Notes: a model not told the origin generated them from the sequence alone. DNA of 23,599 nt from Prevotellaceae bacterium (GCA_031287815.1 JAITSM010000062.1:1-23599); one strand, 5' to 3'; shown: positions 14,705 through 22,716, numbered from the stretch's first letter. Program-made: numbers and translations.

Positions 14705-14885
14705 GGCAAGCTTGCTTTTTTACCAAATAAACAATAAAAATCTGCACTGTTCGAGGACTATTTTTCAATCTTTAAAGTTGCATCGCAACAGCAGTGAAAA
14801 TGCGGACACAAAAAGTCTGGTTGCCTGCAAAGCGACTTGTTTTCATAAGGTATTTCCATTACGTTTCTTTACTGACAATGCACAT

Positions 14886-15857
14886 TTAGTAGCAATGAGG
14901 CTGGTATGTTTTGCAGTAGCTGGTTATCCGGTGCAGAAACGTCCACTGGTTGCTCCTCCAGACGTATACGTCAACAGGCACCGGGTTGATGGGCTCGCAC
15001 GGGCATTGGCGGTCTGAGCAAGCGCAGGATCCTTGTTGATAGGTGGGTTGATATGCCCAGTGTATGTATCCATTGTTTTTCAAGCAAGTACCTCTACAAC
15101 CGATTTGTGATTTCACATGGCACTGGTCATAACACGCAGTTTGTTCATATAAACCGTAAGTCGGATTTATCACAGAGCCGCATTGATCATAAAGTTGCAC
15201 ATAGGCTTGGAGACAACTCGGCGAACACGCGCCATCATTTTGTGTATAAGTACTATTTGTCTTACACGTGCCGTTACAATTGCTTGTACCATTGCAACAC
15301 CCCAACACCCCAGTGGCTTCGCCATTTTTGCTGCACAATACGCCCGGACAGCCGGTGGCGTCGGAAAGCGCTATAATTTCATTACCGGAATAAGTTGTTG
15401 CATTCACTTCCACTGTGCCGGAAGACGTAGTAATGATAAACGGCTTCGAGCCTTTCAAAGTATAGCTGCTACCGTTTTCTACCGCGTTGGGCGGGAAGTC
15501 GCTGCCATAGGCGCACCAGTTAAATTGGCCGGCGGTGCTTAATTTGGCGGTAACGGTCGCGCCGTTGACCGTTACAAAAAAGCCGCGCCCGTTTAAATCC
15601 GCAGGAGCGCCGGAAGTTACGGATGCCGAAGTAATCGTTGCCGGCGCAAAGGTGCCGGGCGTTGTGCCTGTCACCGAACAAAAATCCACCCACACCCATA
15701 CACGGTTGTTGGCGGCTGTGGCAGCATTCCATGCAACACGGAATTTCACCTCCTGGCGGTCATAATCTGCGCCGAGAGGCGTAACGGTTGCTTGCGCGAA
15801 CAAGCCCCCTACCCCCCAAAGGAGGAATAATAAAAAAGAAAAGAAAATTTTTTTCAT
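14886..15857 (-). CDS. Secreted Cys-rich protein B (paralogue of protein A)
   Basis: 323 aa. A strong Sec signal peptide (MKK, long Leu/Phe/Gly core, cut near LFAQ-A at about 22) is visible. Residues about 22-172 align with protein A: VWVWVDF, PATIT, FNWCAYGSDFPPNA, SYTLKGSKPFII, and the closing DATGCPG. Beyond this the C-terminal 150 residues are unrelated to A and very Cys-rich (19 of 21 Cys in the protein), with repeating CxxxC and CC patterns such as GCCNGTSNCNGTC, ACYDQCHV and SCACSDRQCPC, which suggests a disulfide-held extracellular domain. No lipobox or sorting domain is seen. The gene has its own promoter and a leader of the same type as gene A. Function unknown. Confidence 0.8.
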   Translation of the reverse strand: MKKIFFSFLLFLLWGVGGLFAQATVTPLGADYDRQEVKFRVAWNAATAANNRVWVWVDFCSVTGTTPGTFAPATITSASVTSGAPADLNGRGFFVTVNGATVTAKLSTAGQFNWCAYGSDFPPNAVENGSSYTLKGSKPFIITTSSGTVEVNATTYSGNEIIALSDATGCPGVLCSKNGEATGVLGCCNGTSNCNGTCKTNSTYTQNDGACSPSCLQAYVQLYDQCGSVINPTYGLYEQTACYDQCHVKSQIGCRGTCLKNNGYIHWAYQPTYQQGSCACSDRQCPCEPINPVPVDVYVWRSNQWTFLHRITSYCKTYQPHCY

Positions 15858-16177
15858 GATTTTTTAATTAAAAGGTTTAATAATTCAAAATTTTTTTCGC
15901 AGCTTCGGGATTGTTTCCAAACACAAACTATTTCTATAAAAACAACCCCTTGCTACGATTTCTCTATCGCTGCCTATTTTTCGACTTTTAATGGTATTGT
16001 GTCATTAAAAAACGAAACGTGAACTTTACTTATTATCTCTGAGGTACACCAATACCCGACAACATCATAAGTTAAAAGTCCACGTTCTTTACGTGGAAAT
16101 CATTCTTATTCGTGTTGTCTGGGAATTTGGTGTTTTCAGAGACAGAATAAAAGTTTCAAAATGTAAAAGAGCATAAA
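15858..16177 (-). ncRNA. Candidate structured cis-regulatory leader RNA (copy B)
   Basis: Read on the minus strand; window coordinates given. P1 ACACCAA (16127-16133) with TTGGTGT (16046-16052); P2 ACAACA and ATAAG (16113-16118, 16105-16109) with CTTAT and TGTTGT (16067-16071, 16059-16064), enclosing a perfect hairpin CCACGT/ACGTGG (16080-16096); P3 TTTCG and TTTTAATG (16013-16017, 16003-16010) with CATTAAAA and CGAAA (15986-15993, 15979-15983); P4 a short CGAT/ATCG hairpin; P5 GTAGC and GGGGTTGTTT (15952-15956, 15940-15949) with AAACAATCCC and GCTGC (15907-15916, 15899-15903). The same blocks as copy A are present in the same order, including GGGTA and ACCTCA beside P1', AAGTTCACGTTTC (16014-16026), GGCAGCGA (15967-15974) and TATTAAACCTT (15872-15882). 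Most stems differ in sequence from copy A but keep pairing. Confidence 0.72.
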
Positions 16178-16183
16178 ACAGGA

Positions 16184-16213
16184 CAAATATAACACAATTT
16201 TTCTTATCGGCAA
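16184..16213 (-). promoter_or_regulatory. Promoter for secreted protein B and its leader
   Basis: Minus strand: -7 TATATTTG at 16184-16191 and a -33 TTG at 16211-16213, 19-nt spacer. Transcription should start near 16177, giving a leader of about 320 nt, nearly the same as for gene A. Confidence 0.6.
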
Positions 16214-16271
16214 TTTTTTGAAAAAACTTGCTTTTTTTTCAAAAAATTTATACTAACTCAAAAATTATTTG

Positions 16272-16279
16272 CATCTTTG
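16272..16279 (+). promoter_or_regulatory. -7-like promoter box for the ABC ATPase gene
   Basis: CATCTTTG followed by CA resembles the -7 box (first base differs), 21 nt before the ATG at 16301. A -33 element is not evident. Confidence 0.4.
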
Positions 16280-16300
16280 CATAACATTTCAAATTGATTT

Positions 16301-17008
16301 ATGAAAAAAGAAGAGTTAATCCGTATTACCGGTCTTAAAAAAATCTACCAGGTAGGCACGCAGGAAGTCTGTGCGCTGAATGGGGTATCGCTGGCTATCA
16401 ATCAAAACGAATATGTAGCTATCATGGGGCCTTCCGGCTCCGGGAAATCTACGCTGATGAATATTCTGGGGTGCCTGGATACGCCCTCCGCCGGCAACTA
16501 TGTATTGAACGGCACCGACGTGAGCCGCATGAATGATAATGCGCTGGCGGAAGTGCGCAACAAAGAAATCGGTTTTGTATTTCAATCGTTCAACCTGTTG
16601 CCGCGCTATTCGGCGTTGGATAATGTAGGGTTGCCGCTCATTTATGCCGGCATTCCCAAAACTGAACGCTACCAACGCGCCCAGAACGCCTTGCAAAATG
16701 TAGATTTGCTCAACCGCATGAGCCATAAACCCAATGAACTTTCCGGCGGACAACGCCAGCGGGTCGCCGTAGCCCGTGCGCTGGTCAATACGCCGTCCAT
16801 CATATTGGCCGACGAACCGACAGGAAACCTTGACAGCAAAACGTCGATAGACATCATGAATTTGTTTGAGGATATTTACGCGAAAGGCAACACCATTATT
16901 GTCGTTACGCACGAAGAAGACATTGCCCTGCATGCGCGGCGCATCATCCGCCTGCGCGACGGGCTTATCGAAAGCGACGAAGAAAACCGCCACCCCGTGA
17001 AAGGATAA
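16301..17008 (+). CDS. ABC transporter ATP-binding protein, MacB/LolD type
   Basis: 235 aa, a single nucleotide-binding domain. Walker A GPSGSGKST at 43-51, Q loop Q95 (VFQSFNLLPR), signature LSGGQ at 147-151, Walker B ILADE at 168-172, NLDSKT and H204 are all intact. The NILGCLDTPSAGNYVLNG and FQSFNLLPRYSALDNVGLPL segments place it in the MacB/LolD/FtsE-like group, whose ATPases work with FtsX-like permeases in lipoprotein release, antibiotic or peptide export. No permease gene is adjacent, so the partner must be elsewhere. It is followed 72 bp later by the adenosyltransferase gene on the same strand. Confidence 0.93.
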   Translation: MKKEELIRITGLKKIYQVGTQEVCALNGVSLAINQNEYVAIMGPSGSGKSTLMNILGCLDTPSAGNYVLNGTDVSRMNDNALAEVRNKEIGFVFQSFNLLPRYSALDNVGLPLIYAGIPKTERYQRAQNALQNVDLLNRMSHKPNELSGGQRQRVAVARALVNTPSIILADEPTGNLDSKTSIDIMNLFEDIYAKGNTIIVVTHEEDIALHARRIIRLRDGLIESDEENRHPVKG

Positions 17009-17045
17009 AAAAGGTAAAATAGGATTAAAAGGGTAAGGTTTTTTG

Positions 17046-17087
17046 AATGTCCATGTCTATTGTCTTACGTCTAAAAACGAATGTCTA
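17046..17087. repeat. Degenerate heptamer array running into the adenosyltransferase start
   Basis: 7-mers AATGTCC, ATGTCTA, TTGTCTT, ACGTCTA, AAAACGA, ATGTCTA in register; the last includes the ATG at 17081. The consensus is roughly NNGTCTN. Confidence 0.55.
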
Positions 17088-17632
17088 AAATAAATATTTA
17101 CACCAAAACAGGCGATAAGGGCACTACGTCGCTAATAGGCGGGACGCGCGTTTCAAAAGATGCGCCGCAAGTAGAAGCCTATGGGGCGGCGGACGAACTT
17201 ATTTCCTGGATAGGCGTATTGCGGGCGCACAAGGTTTCCGAATCGCAAGCGGCCTTGTTGCGCCGCATTCAGGAATGCCTGATGGCCTGCGCCGCCTTGC
17301 TCGCTGCCGGCGACAACACAAAGAAAAAATTACCGGGTATTTCCGCCACCGACATTGAAACATTAGAAAAAGCTATCGACGCCATGCAAAATAATTTGCC
17401 GCCGCTCAAAGCATTTATTTTGCCTGCTGCGCCGCCTGCTGCGGCGTTCTGCCATGTAGCGCGTAGCGTATGCCGCCGCGCCGAACGTTGCTCCGTAACT
17501 GTTTCTCATCAATCTATTCTGGATGAAAATGTACTTATCTACTTAAACCGCCTGTCCGATTTCCTTTTCTCACTCGCCCGCCAGTTTTCCGCTGACGCCG
17601 GAATACCCGACGATTATTGGTTGCCGGAATAA
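17081..17632 (+). CDS. PduO-type cob(I)alamin adenosyltransferase
   Basis: 183 aa. It transfers the adenosyl group of ATP to reduced corrinoid, making adenosylcobalamin. The N-terminal YTKTGDKGTTSLIGGTRVSKDAPQVEAYGAADEL is the PduO-type ATP-binding motif and CHVARSVCRRAER (124-136) is the C-terminal signature with the Arg/Glu active-site residues. Two conserved spots differ from what I expect: VDELNS is ADELIS (37-42), and the Gly-Gly of the FxLPGG segment is Ala-Ala (LPAAPPAAAFCH, 114-125). The gene is otherwise complete, so it is probably functional. It follows the ABC ATPase, and may be co-transcribed. The start ATG lies in a heptamer array. Confidence 0.9.
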   Translation: MSKINIYTKTGDKGTTSLIGGTRVSKDAPQVEAYGAADELISWIGVLRAHKVSESQAALLRRIQECLMACAALLAAGDNTKKKLPGISATDIETLEKAIDAMQNNLPPLKAFILPAAPPAAAFCHVARSVCRRAERCSVTVSHQSILDENVLIYLNRLSDFLFSLARQFSADAGIPDDYWLPE

Positions 17633-17654
17633 AAGTTATTTATCAAAAAAATAG

Positions 17655-17662
17655 TATCTTTG
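17655..17662 (+). promoter_or_regulatory. -7 promoter box for the AAA+/DUF4143 gene
   Basis: TATCTTTG, an exact TAnnTTTG match, lies 45 nt before the ATG at 17708 and just after the adenosyltransferase stop. No -33 TTTG at the right distance. Confidence 0.5.
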
Positions 17663-17707
17663 TTACGATAAATAAATTATTAGGTCATCCTAAATAAATA
17701 TTTAGAC

Positions 17708-18892
17708 ATGATAAAACGCGACATTTTACAACAACTTACGCGTCGAGTAGTAGAGCCGAGACAATTCATTCAGGTCGTATATGGTCCTCGCCAAGTAGGA
17801 AAAACGACATTGGTTTTACAACTCATGAAACAGCTATCCTTTGAATCGCTACTGGTTGCTGCCGACGACGTGCCCGCAGCTAATCGGTTATGGATTAAAA
17901 CCGCATGGGACGAGGCTCGGAGAAAAATGGATGCTTCCAAACAAAAAGAATTTCTGCTGGTAATTGACGAAATTCAGAAAGTAGATAATTGGGCGGAAAC
18001 AGTTAAAAAAGAATGGGATGCCGATACGCGCGAAAAACGAAAACTAAAAGTAATCCTTCTCGGCTCGTCACGATTGCTCATCCAGCAAGGATTGACGGAA
18101 TCATTAGCCGGCCGATTTGAAACCACTTATATTACGCATTGGACGTATGCCGAAATGAAAAAGGCGTTCCGGTGGTCGCTCAACCAATATATCTGGTTTG
18201 GCGGTTATCCCGGCGCCGCGACACTGATAACCGATGAAGGCCGCTGGAAATCATATGTGAGAAACGCCCTCGTAGAAACCAGCATATCCAAAGACATTCT
18301 AATGCTGACACGCATCGAAAAGCCGGCATTGTTGAAACGATTGTTTGAAATCGGATGCACGTATTCATCGCAAATCGTATCGCTGAATAAAATACAAAGC
18401 GACTTGCAGGAAAAAGGGAATCTGACGACTCTTTCTAATTATCTCACAGCATTGGAAGGCTCCGGGCTCTTAGGCGGTTTGGAAAAATTCGCAGGCAATG
18501 CGCTTCGCAAACGTTCCTCGAAACCAAAATTTCAGGTTTTCAATAATGCCTTGATAAGCGTTCAATCCAACAGATCGTTCAAAACAATCACGGCTCATCC
18601 TAAAGAATGGGGCCGGTGGGTTGAATCGGCGGTAGGAGCGCATTTGATAAATGCTTCTATGGTTGAAAATTTCAACTTATATTATTGGAACGAAAGCAGC
18701 AATGAAGTAGATTTTGTACTGGAAAAAAATGGAAAACTAATTGCCCTCGAAGTGAAAAGCGGAAAGGAGACTTCCAACGAAGGTATCTACCAATTCAATG
18801 AAGCATATCACCCCGACCGTACTTTTATTATCGGCACAGGCGGCATCCCGATAGAAGAATTCTTCTTGCTCAATCCTTCGCAATTATTTTAA
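17708..18892 (+). CDS. AAA+ ATPase with C-terminal DUF4143 domain
   Basis: 394 aa. Walker A GPRQVGKTT (26-34) and Walker B LLVIDE (83-88) in an AAA_14 type ATPase domain. The segment GSSRLLIQQGLTESLAGRF (119-137) and HWTYAEMKKAFRWSLNQYIWFGGYPGA are the typical join to DUF4143. The C-terminal part carries a PD-(D/E)xK-like nuclease arrangement, E306, D335 and E348-x-K350. These proteins are common in Bacteroidota and often found alone; many are dispersed in genomes and their role is unknown, with suggestions including defence or toxin-like functions. The gene is complete, stands between housekeeping genes, and has no obvious partner. Confidence 0.92.
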   Translation: MIKRDILQQLTRRVVEPRQFIQVVYGPRQVGKTTLVLQLMKQLSFESLLVAADDVPAANRLWIKTAWDEARRKMDASKQKEFLLVIDEIQKVDNWAETVKKEWDADTREKRKLKVILLGSSRLLIQQGLTESLAGRFETTYITHWTYAEMKKAFRWSLNQYIWFGGYPGAATLITDEGRWKSYVRNALVETSISKDILMLTRIEKPALLKRLFEIGCTYSSQIVSLNKIQSDLQEKGNLTTLSNYLTALEGSGLLGGLEKFAGNALRKRSSKPKFQVFNNALISVQSNRSFKTITAHPKEWGRWVESAVGAHLINASMVENFNLYYWNESSNEVDFVLEKNGKLIALEVKSGKETSNEGIYQFNEAYHPDRTFIIGTGGIPIEEFFLLNPSQLF

Positions 18893-18997
18893 AATATTAA
18901 AATACTATTGGTGGATTCATAAAAGTTATTCACACATATTCCAAACAACTATTCAATTATTTATATAAATTTATCAACGGCATTTTTTCAAGCGCTA

Positions 18998-19027
18998 TTT
19001 GATTATATCAATTTTTTATTATATTTT
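18998..19027 (+). promoter_or_regulatory. Possible promoter for the DUF2795 gene and trkA
   Basis: -33 TTTG (18998-19001) and a weak -7 TATATTTT (19020-19027) have an 18-nt spacer. The last -7 base is T rather than G, so this is only a candidate. The remaining 18893-19083 gap is A/T-rich; a CCC-TTAACA-GGG hairpin followed by T-rich sequence (about 19033-19053) is too weak to call. Confidence 0.3.
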
Positions 19028-19083
19028 CGTAATCCCTTAACAGGGGAAATTTTTTAAATGTCTAATAAATAAATTGTTATTCC

Positions 19084-19305
19084 ATGTATTGGACTCTTGA
19101 ATTAGCATCCAAATTAGAAGACGCCCCCTGGCCGGCAACAAAAGAAGAATTGATAGACTTTGCTACACGTTCAGGTTCACCATTAGAAGTGATTGAAAAT
19201 TTACAGGAATTGGAAGACGACGGCGAAGTGTACGACAGTATCGAAGATATTTGGCCGGACTACCCCAGTAAAGAAGACTTCTTCTTCAATGAAGAAGAAT
19301 ATTAA
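19084..19305 (+). CDS. Small acidic DUF2795 family protein
   Basis: 73 aa, very acidic at the C-terminus (about 20 Asp/Glu). The sequence MYWTLELASKLEDAPWPATKEELIDFATRSGSPLEVIENLQELEDDGEVYDSIEDIWPDYP is a highly conserved Bacteroidota small protein of DUF2795. Function unknown; no signal peptide or metal motif. It ends 3 bp before trkA, so the two are probably co-transcribed. Confidence 0.9.
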   Translation: MYWTLELASKLEDAPWPATKEELIDFATRSGSPLEVIENLQELEDDGEVYDSIEDIWPDYPSKEDFFFNEEEY

Positions 19306-19308
19306 ATT

Positions 19309-20658
19309 ATGAAAATCGTTATCGGCGGAGCCGGTGAAATAGGCAGCCACCTGGCAGAATTACTCAGCAATGAACGGCATCAGATTACGGTCATCGACCA
19401 CGATGAGGCGCGCTTGCGGCATGTGGCGGAAGCGGCGGATTTAATCACGGTAGAAGGACTTACTACCTCTATTACCACCTTGCAAAAAGCGCAGGTGAAC
19501 AAAGCCGATTTGTATATTGCCGTCAGCCCCGCCGAAGAGCAGGACATGAATGTGGTAAGCGCATCGCTGGCGAAACAGCTGGGCGCGCGGAAATCTATTG
19601 CACGCATCAATAACGACGAATACCTGCAGGATGATAACCAGACGTTGTTTATCGATTTGGGCATCGACTATTTATTCTATCCCGAAAAAATCGCGGCAAG
19701 CGAAATCGACGGACTATTGGAACAGTCCTACACCAACGAAATAATGGAATTTTCCGGCGGGAAATTGCAGTTATTAACGTTCAAGCTGGAAGAGGGCTCC
19801 CCGTTGATTGATAAAAAAATTTCGGAACTGACGCTGGATATAACCAAACTACTGTACCGTGTGCTGGCCATATCGCGCGAGGGAAAAACCATTATCCCGG
19901 ACAGCGCTTGCGACTTCCGCCTAAACGACGTGATTTATATTATTGCCGAACGCGAAGGCATTGATGAAGCCCTTTATCATTCCGGAAAGAAAGTTATTGA
20001 CGTGGAAAACGTAATGATACTCGGCGGAACGCGCATGGCGGAAATGATTGCAAAAAAAATCGAACAGCGCGTAACGTCGCTCAAGCTGATAGAGCCCGAC
20101 CGCGCACGCAGCAAGGAACTCGCCGTATTGTTGCCGCACACGCTCATCATTAACGGCGATGTACACAATACCGATTTGCTGGAAGAAGAAGGCCTGCGCC
20201 ACATGGATGCATTCGTAGCCGTGTCGGGAAGTTCGGCGACCAATATTCTCTCGTGCGTCATTGCCAAACGGCTGGGCGTGAAAAAAACCATTGCCGAAAT
20301 TGAAAACCTCGAGTATGTCAAGTTAGCCGAAAGCCTCGGCATCAATACGGTCATCAACAAAAAAATGATTACCGCCGCCCGTATTTTCCGTTTCACCATG
20401 CGGCATCATGTACAATCCATAAAATACCTGAGCGGGCTGAACGCCGAGTTAATGGAATTTATTGTGAAGCCCGGATGCGCCGTTACCAAAGGAAAAATAC
20501 GCGATATTGACTTCCCGAAAGACGCTATCATTGGCGGCATCGTGCGCGGCAACACGAGCTTCATTGCCATTGGCGACAGCCAGATTCAGGCGTACGACCG
20601 CGTAACCGTACTGGCGCTGCCCAATTCCAGCAATAAAGTAAACCGCTTTTTTGAATAA
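19309..20658 (+). CDS. trkA: Trk potassium uptake system regulatory subunit TrkA
   Basis: 449 aa, two RCK (Rossmann plus TrkA-C) modules: RCK_N about 1-125 with GGAGEIG at 6-12, TrkA_C about 142-220, second RCK_N from about 233 (GGTRMAEMIA), second TrkA_C about 368-449. TrkA is the cytoplasmic gating ring of the TrkH/TrkG potassium channel, binding NAD(H) and ATP. The second Rossmann nucleotide motif is GGTRMA rather than GxGxxG, as is common for the second half. In many Bacteroidota genomes trkH follows trkA; here the next gene is a convergent Nudix gene, so TrkH must be elsewhere. Confidence 0.94.
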   Translation: MKIVIGGAGEIGSHLAELLSNERHQITVIDHDEARLRHVAEAADLITVEGLTTSITTLQKAQVNKADLYIAVSPAEEQDMNVVSASLAKQLGARKSIARINNDEYLQDDNQTLFIDLGIDYLFYPEKIAASEIDGLLEQSYTNEIMEFSGGKLQLLTFKLEEGSPLIDKKISELTLDITKLLYRVLAISREGKTIIPDSACDFRLNDVIYIIAEREGIDEALYHSGKKVIDVENVMILGGTRMAEMIAKKIEQRVTSLKLIEPDRARSKELAVLLPHTLIINGDVHNTDLLEEEGLRHMDAFVAVSGSSATNILSCVIAKRLGVKKTIAEIENLEYVKLAESLGINTVINKKMITAARIFRFTMRHHVQSIKYLSGLNAELMEFIVKPGCAVTKGKIRDIDFPKDAIIGGIVRGNTSFIAIGDSQIQAYDRVTVLALPNSSNKVNRFFE

Positions 20659-20670
20659 GCGCCTTTGCCC

Positions 20671-20705
20671 GTTAACCATTCTCCGTTGACCGTTCCCCAT
20701 TAATT
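20671..20705. repeat. Heptamer array at the trkA-Nudix convergence
   Basis: 7-mers GTTAACC, ATTCTCC, GTTGACC, GTTCCCC, ATTAATT in register, consensus roughly RTTNNCC. The array overlaps the last codons of the Nudix gene on the minus strand. Confidence 0.65.
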
Positions 20706-21310
20706 CCTGCCGCGCAAAACACTTCGTAAATCGAACAGTACACCGTTGGTAAAATAGCAGGGAGTTCGCTTAGCGGCTTCCATTCCGCTTGCGTTATGCC
20801 TTCGATGGTTTGGGGCGCGGGCGTGGCCGTGCCGGTATAATTCATGGCATACCATTCGGTACGTTTCAAGACCGTATTTTCATTGTCGCAATAGATATGG
20901 TAAGTAGCCGTAATCCGCTCAAGCAGCTGCAACCCGCCGATACCGCACTCTTCCTCCACTTCGCGCAAAGCGGTTTCTTCGAGGCTTTCATTGGCTTCGC
21001 GGTGCCCTTTCGGCAAATCCCAGCGATTATTTCGATAAATCATCAATACCTCGCCGGAGGGCTTGCGCACCATGCCGCCCGCCGCTTCCACGCAAGTAAA
21101 CATTTTTTTTACCTCTTCCAGCAATGCGGGGAGAGGATCCGAAATCAAGTACAATGCCCGCCACTGCGCCGTTTCCAGAAAAGCCGTTACCAGCGTAGCT
21201 ATATCAGATTTTTTTGTAACTTTGCGCATTATGGCATTCACGTCGGCTGCGCCTTCCGTCCAATTGCCGGACAAAGCAAGCAAGCGGTCGTTGAAAAAAA
21301 TTTTAACCAT
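20672..21310 (-). CDS. Nudix hydrolase domain protein
   Basis: 212 aa. A complete Nudix box lies at 102-124, G-x5-E-x7-REV-x-EE-x-G, with REVEEECGI; these residues bind the metal for hydrolysis of a nucleoside-diphosphate-linked substrate. The flanking strands (GGMVRKPSGEVLMIYRNNRWDLPKG) place it near the MutT/ADP-ribose type. Residues 1-75 form an additional N-terminal domain that I do not recognise, seen in some Bacteroidota Nudix proteins. The substrate is unknown. The last residues (INGERSTENG) are encoded by the heptamer array at 20671-20705, so the natural C-terminus may have been extended. It is divergent from pyrE, 29 bp apart. Confidence 0.9.
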   Translation of the reverse strand: MVKIFFNDRLLALSGNWTEGAADVNAIMRKVTKKSDIATLVTAFLETAQWRALYLISDPLPALLEEVKKMFTCVEAAGGMVRKPSGEVLMIYRNNRWDLPKGHREANESLEETALREVEEECGIGGLQLLERITATYHIYCDNENTVLKRTEWYAMNYTGTATPAPQTIEGITQAEWKPLSELPAILPTVYCSIYEVFCAAGINGERSTENG

Positions 21311-21329
21311 TTTTTTAAAATTTATACTG

Positions 21330-21337
21330 CAAAGATA
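21330..21337 (-). promoter_or_regulatory. -7 promoter box for the Nudix gene
   Basis: The minus strand reads TATCTTTG, 20 nt upstream of the ATG at 21310. The 29-bp gap to pyrE must hold start signals for both genes; no clear plus-strand -7 box for pyrE is visible, so pyrE may start from a promoter inside the Nudix gene. Confidence 0.55.
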
Positions 21338-21339
21338 CT

Positions 21340-21969
21340 ATGAATTCGATAGAAAAAATCATTGCCCGCGAACTTTTACAAATAAATGCCGTTAAATTGA
21401 ATGTGGAAAAACCTTTCGTTTGGGCGTCGGGATGGCATTCGCCGATTTATTGCGACAATCGCATTACCTTGTCGTATCCGGACGTTCGCAAACGGATTTA
21501 CGAAAGTTTAACAGACATTGTACAAAAAAAATTCAAGGCGGCAGAAGTCATTGCCGGCGTTGCTACAGGCGCTATTGCGCACGGCGTGCTGGTTGCCGAG
21601 AAACTGAATAAACCGTTTGTATACGTTCGCCCGGCGCCGAAAACACACGGTTTGGGCAATATTGTAGAAGGCGAATTGCCGCCGGGCAGCAAGGTCGTGG
21701 TCATCGAAGATTTGATTTCTACCGGCGGCAGCAGCCTGGCAGCCGTTGATGTGCTTCGCAAGGCGGGCGCCGACGTACTGGGGATGGCGGCTATTTTCAG
21801 TTACGGTTTTGCTACCCCGCGCCGCAGCTTTGAAAAATCCGATTGCGTGCTTTATACCCTCACCAATTATATTACCTTAATCGAAGAAGCGCTGGCTTGC
21901 GGATACATTGCCGCACAAGACATCGAAACGCTCAAGCAATGGAGGGAACATCCCGACGAATGGAAATAA
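21340..21969 (+). CDS. pyrE: Orotate phosphoribosyltransferase
   Basis: 209 aa. It joins orotate to PRPP to give orotidine monophosphate in pyrimidine synthesis. The PRPP-binding motif VVVIEDLISTGGSS lies at 119-132, KTHG (101-104) is in the mobile catalytic loop, and WASGWHSPIYCDNR (28-41) is the orotate site. Full length for the family. The Sir2 gene follows after 28 bp on the same strand. Confidence 0.96.
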   Translation: MNSIEKIIARELLQINAVKLNVEKPFVWASGWHSPIYCDNRITLSYPDVRKRIYESLTDIVQKKFKAAEVIAGVATGAIAHGVLVAEKLNKPFVYVRPAPKTHGLGNIVEGELPPGSKVVVIEDLISTGGSSLAAVDVLRKAGADVLGMAAIFSYGFATPRRSFEKSDCVLYTLTNYITLIEEALACGYIAAQDIETLKQWREHPDEWK

Positions 21970-21997
21970 TTTAGGGCTATCTATAAAAATCCCCCCC

Positions 21998-22693
21998 ATG
22001 AAAAAAGCAGTTATATTATCGGGCGCAGGCATCAGCGCCGAAAGCGGCATCAGTACTTTCCGCGACAGCGACGGGCTGTGGGAACAGTATCGCGTGGAAG
22101 ACGTCGCCACCTACGAAGGCTGGCTGCGCAACCGCCCGCTGGTTATGGATTTTTACAACCAGCGGCGCAAACAACTGCTGGAAGTGCAGCCCAACGCCGG
22201 GCACTATGAGCTGGCGCGCCTGGAACAGGCCTACGAAGTGCACATTATCACCCAGAATGTCGATGACCTGCACGAACGCGCCGGCTCAAAAAATGTACTC
22301 CACCTGCACGGCGAACTCAAAAAAGCCCGCAGCACAGTAGACCCCGAATACATTGTGGATATTGACGGCTGGGAACTCAAAGACACCATGGCCGACCCGC
22401 AGGGCGCGCCCCTGCGCCCGCACATTGTATGGTTCGGCGAAGCGGTGCCGCTGATAGAAGAAGCCTCCCGCATAAGCGCTGCGGCCGACTTTTACATTAT
22501 CGTAGGGACTTCGCTGGCGGTGTATCCCGCCGCCGGGTTGGTTCACTACGTGCCGCCGCGCGTGCCGAAATATGTGGTCGACCCCAAAGAAGTGCACGCC
22601 CCCGTGCCAAACGTCAAATACATCAAAGAGCCGGCCTCCACCGGCCTGAAAAAAGTCGTGGACGAGTTGTTGGCGTTAAGAGGTGAAGGGTGA
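21998..22693 (+). CDS. cobB: Sir2-type NAD-dependent protein deacylase (CobB-like, class III)
   Basis: 231 aa. It removes acyl groups from lysines using NAD. Motifs: GAGISAESGISTFRD, QNVDDLHERAG, HLHGEL with the catalytic His, and GTSLAVYPAAG. The Tyr-x-x-Arg pair of SIRT5-type enzymes (FYNQRR, YNQR) is present, suggesting preference for acidic acyl groups such as succinyl. No zinc-binding Cys pairs are seen in the small domain, which I recall as usual for this Bacteroidota subgroup. I chose the ATG at 21998 over an in-frame ATG at 21908 inside pyrE because MKKAVILSGAGISAE begins the family's usual N-terminus; a run of seven C precedes it. Confidence 0.93.
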   Translation: MKKAVILSGAGISAESGISTFRDSDGLWEQYRVEDVATYEGWLRNRPLVMDFYNQRRKQLLEVQPNAGHYELARLEQAYEVHIITQNVDDLHERAGSKNVLHLHGELKKARSTVDPEYIVDIDGWELKDTMADPQGAPLRPHIVWFGEAVPLIEEASRISAAADFYIIVGTSLAVYPAAGLVHYVPPRVPKYVVDPKEVHAPVPNVKYIKEPASTGLKKVVDELLALRGEG

Positions 22694-22716
22694 TGAGTGA
22701 AGGGTGAAGGGTGGCT
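22682..22716. repeat. GGTGAAG heptamer array after the Sir2 gene
   Basis: 7-mers GGTGAAG, GGTGATG, AGTGAAG, GGTGAAG, GGTGGCT in register, starting inside the last codons of the Sir2 gene. It is followed by GGCGCC and by TAATGTG repeats to about 22765. Confidence 0.8.

Noticed and set aside
14706..14721. Terminator from GCAAGCTTGC plus six T
   Set aside because: The palindrome has no loop and would form only about three pairs, and neither neighbouring gene ends close to it in the right orientation.
14691..15017. 108-aa plus-strand frame at the end of the protein B gene
   Set aside because: It starts in the 21-bp repeat and runs antisense to the Cys-rich end of protein B; no signal or domain.
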